Virus record (IMG/VR): IMGVR_UViG_3300011259_000017
Location: 1 to 37,221 of that record
Reading direction: 5' to 3' (one strand)
Source of the DNA: a virus
Length of the DNA: 37,221 nucleotides
Made by a program: the position numbers and the translations under genes. The notes beneath the pieces are model-generated. The model did not search any database and had not been told where the DNA came from. It saw nothing but the letters and a program-made list of their open reading frames with translations. Positions 36,063 to 37,221 of the stretch are shown one piece after another. Position 1 is the first letter of the stretch; every line of letters begins with the position of its first letter.

Positions 36063-37221
36063 TGTTAAGGGGTTATCAACAAGACTCAGTTAATGCAATA
36101 ATTGAATGGGTTAAAAAATGTGTTGACCCCGCTTTAGTTGACTTAGCAACTGGAGCAGGTAAAAGTCATATAATATCAGCCGTTGCAGATTGGATAAGAC
36201 AACAAAGTGACAAGAAAGTCTTGGTGTTAGCCCCGTCTAAAGAACTAGTGGAGCAGGACAGGGAGAAATACTTATCAACTGGCAACCCCGCAAGCTTGTA
36301 CTGTGCATCATTGGGTAAATGCTTAAAACATAGTGTTGTTTTTGGTTCACCTCAGAGTGTGAAGAATGACATTAAAAAGTTTAAAGGCGGTTTTGCGGCT
36401 ATCATAATTGATGAATGTCATAAAATCACACCGACAATAAAAGATATTATTGCGCATATAAAAAGCGACAGCCCAAAATGTCGGGTTATTGGATTGACGG
36501 CCACGCCTTACAGATTAAACACTGGTTACATATACGCCATTGATGAGCATGGAAACCCAGTGCCGGAATATAGGACGCGCGACCCGTATTTTGTTAAATG
36601 CCTACATAGAGTTTCGGCTCAATACTTAATTGATGAGGGTTATTTAACGAGGCCACACGCCGACCCTGACCACATAAGGGGTTATGCAGCAGGTTCGCTT
36701 GAGTTAAATAAACAAGGCAAGTTTGACGCGCGTGAAGTTGAACAGGTATTCGAAGGCCACGGGAACTTAACATCTGAAATAGTCGCAGACATTGTTTATA
36801 ATAGCCAATACAGAAACGGCGTTATTATATTCGCAGCAACAAGAAAACACGCCGAAGAAGTTATGGCAAGCCTACCACCCGCTAATTCTAGGCTTGTAAC
36901 TGGAGAAACAAAAGATAGTGACAGAGTTAAAATAGTAGACGACTTTAAAAAGAGACGGTTTAAATACCTTGTCAACGTATCAGTGTTAACAACTGGTTTT
37001 GATGCTACGCATTTAGACGTGGTTGCTATACTCAGAGCCACCGAGTCAGTTAGTTTGTTACAGCAGATTATAGGGCGAGGACTAAGGCTTGGTGATCCAA
37101 ATACGGCGGGCGATTTAATTGCAATTGCCAACAGTGAAAAACCCGATTGTTTGGTGCTAGATTATGCTGAAAATATAGAACGACATTGCCCCGATGGTGA
37201 CTTATTTAATCCGGAAATAAG
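36062..37221 (+). CDS. Superfamily 2 DNA helicase, 3' end outside the window
   Basis: 386 codons are visible. Motif I GAGKS (31-35), Ia 'LVLAPSKELVEQ', DECH box (117-120) in 'AAIIIDECHKI', motif III TATP (146-149), then the second RecA domain with 'NGVIIFAATRKHAEEV', 'VSVLTTGFDATHLDVV' and motif VI 'SLLQQIIGRGLRLG'. This is a complete set of a UvsW/RecG-like or restriction-type helicase core. It follows the exonuclease by an overlapping TAATG. The C-terminus is cut off by the window. Confidence 0.85.
   Translation, partial: MLRGYQQDSVNAIIEWVKKCVDPALVDLATGAGKSHIISAVADWIRQQSDKKVLVLAPSKELVEQDREKYLSTGNPASLYCASLGKCLKHSVVFGSPQSVKNDIKKFKGGFAAIIIDECHKITPTIKDIIAHIKSDSPKCRVIGLTATPYRLNTGYIYAIDEHGNPVPEYRTRDPYFVKCLHRVSAQYLIDEGYLTRPHADPDHIRGYAAGSLELNKQGKFDAREVEQVFEGHGNLTSEIVADIVYNSQYRNGVIIFAATRKHAEEVMASLPPANSRLVTGETKDSDRVKIVDDFKKRRFKYLVNVSVLTTGFDATHLDVVAILRATESVSLLQQIIGRGLRLGDPNTAGDLIAIANSEKPDCLVLDYAENIERHCPDGDLFNPEI

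Noticed and set aside
36796-37131. Minus-strand frame of 111 codons
   Set aside because: It opposes the clear helicase motifs and is a shadow frame.

Overview
The window is part of the genome of a tailed, non-contractile (siphovirus-like) double-stranded DNA phage, not chromosomal DNA. It holds a whole virion morphogenesis block on the minus strand: terminase, head proteins, portal, scaffold, capsid, connectors, tail tube, a frameshifted tail chaperone, tape measure and tail tip. There is also a recombination and replication block, an endolysin, two tRNA genes and many very small unknown genes. AT-richness, strong Shine-Dalgarno sites, sigma70-like promoters and short GC hairpins with T tracts point to a gammaproteobacterial host, possibly marine; the host is inference only. 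No integrase or CI-size repressor is visible, so lifestyle is unresolved, and both ends of the window cut through genes.

Layout. 1-6839 (minus): tail fibre fragment, tail-tip protein with a C-terminal S74 chaperone, two distal tail proteins and the tape measure. 7137-13691 (minus): tail chaperones with a -1 frameshift, tube, terminator, connectors, Ig-like protein. 13691-17565 (minus): capsid, scaffold, portal. 20254-26886 (minus): HNH endonuclease, gp7-like head protein, an HslV-like Ntn hydrolase, large and small terminase. 27158-30955 (minus): small early genes, tRNA-Leu and tRNA-Pro behind a structured leader, and a metallophosphoesterase. 30956-31373: no gene; an iteron array flanking an AT-rich core, a candidate replication origin. 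31374-33731 (minus): primase-polymerase/ATPase and a Cro-like protein. 33845-37221 (plus): Sak4-like ATPase, ssDNA-binding-like protein, YqaJ exonuclease and an SF2 helicase that runs off the window.

The leftward structural block is interrupted by six plus-strand cassettes of small genes (6941-7126, 9887-10414, 11349-13067, 15651-16048, 17642-20224, 22897-24846). Most of them end in a hairpin terminator. Each starts at a shared sequence, AACTGGTCNGACCA or a variant, lying almost always 30-32 bp upstream of a -10 hexamer; further copies occur inside the larger cassettes. At five divergent starts a plausible leftward promoter overlaps the same box, so one regulator could switch the two strands reciprocally. 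One cassette carries the endolysin, so at least part of this set is probably expressed late.

The most unusual items are this box-defined regulon, the HslV-like protein with its mature N-terminal threonine and conserved Asp/Lys, the face-to-face overlapping promoters at 33781-33814, the iteron origin, a hairpin between the Shine-Dalgarno site and start of the exonuclease gene, and a short promoter-to-terminator RNA at 22943-23077. All promoter, terminator and RNA-structure calls were made by eye.
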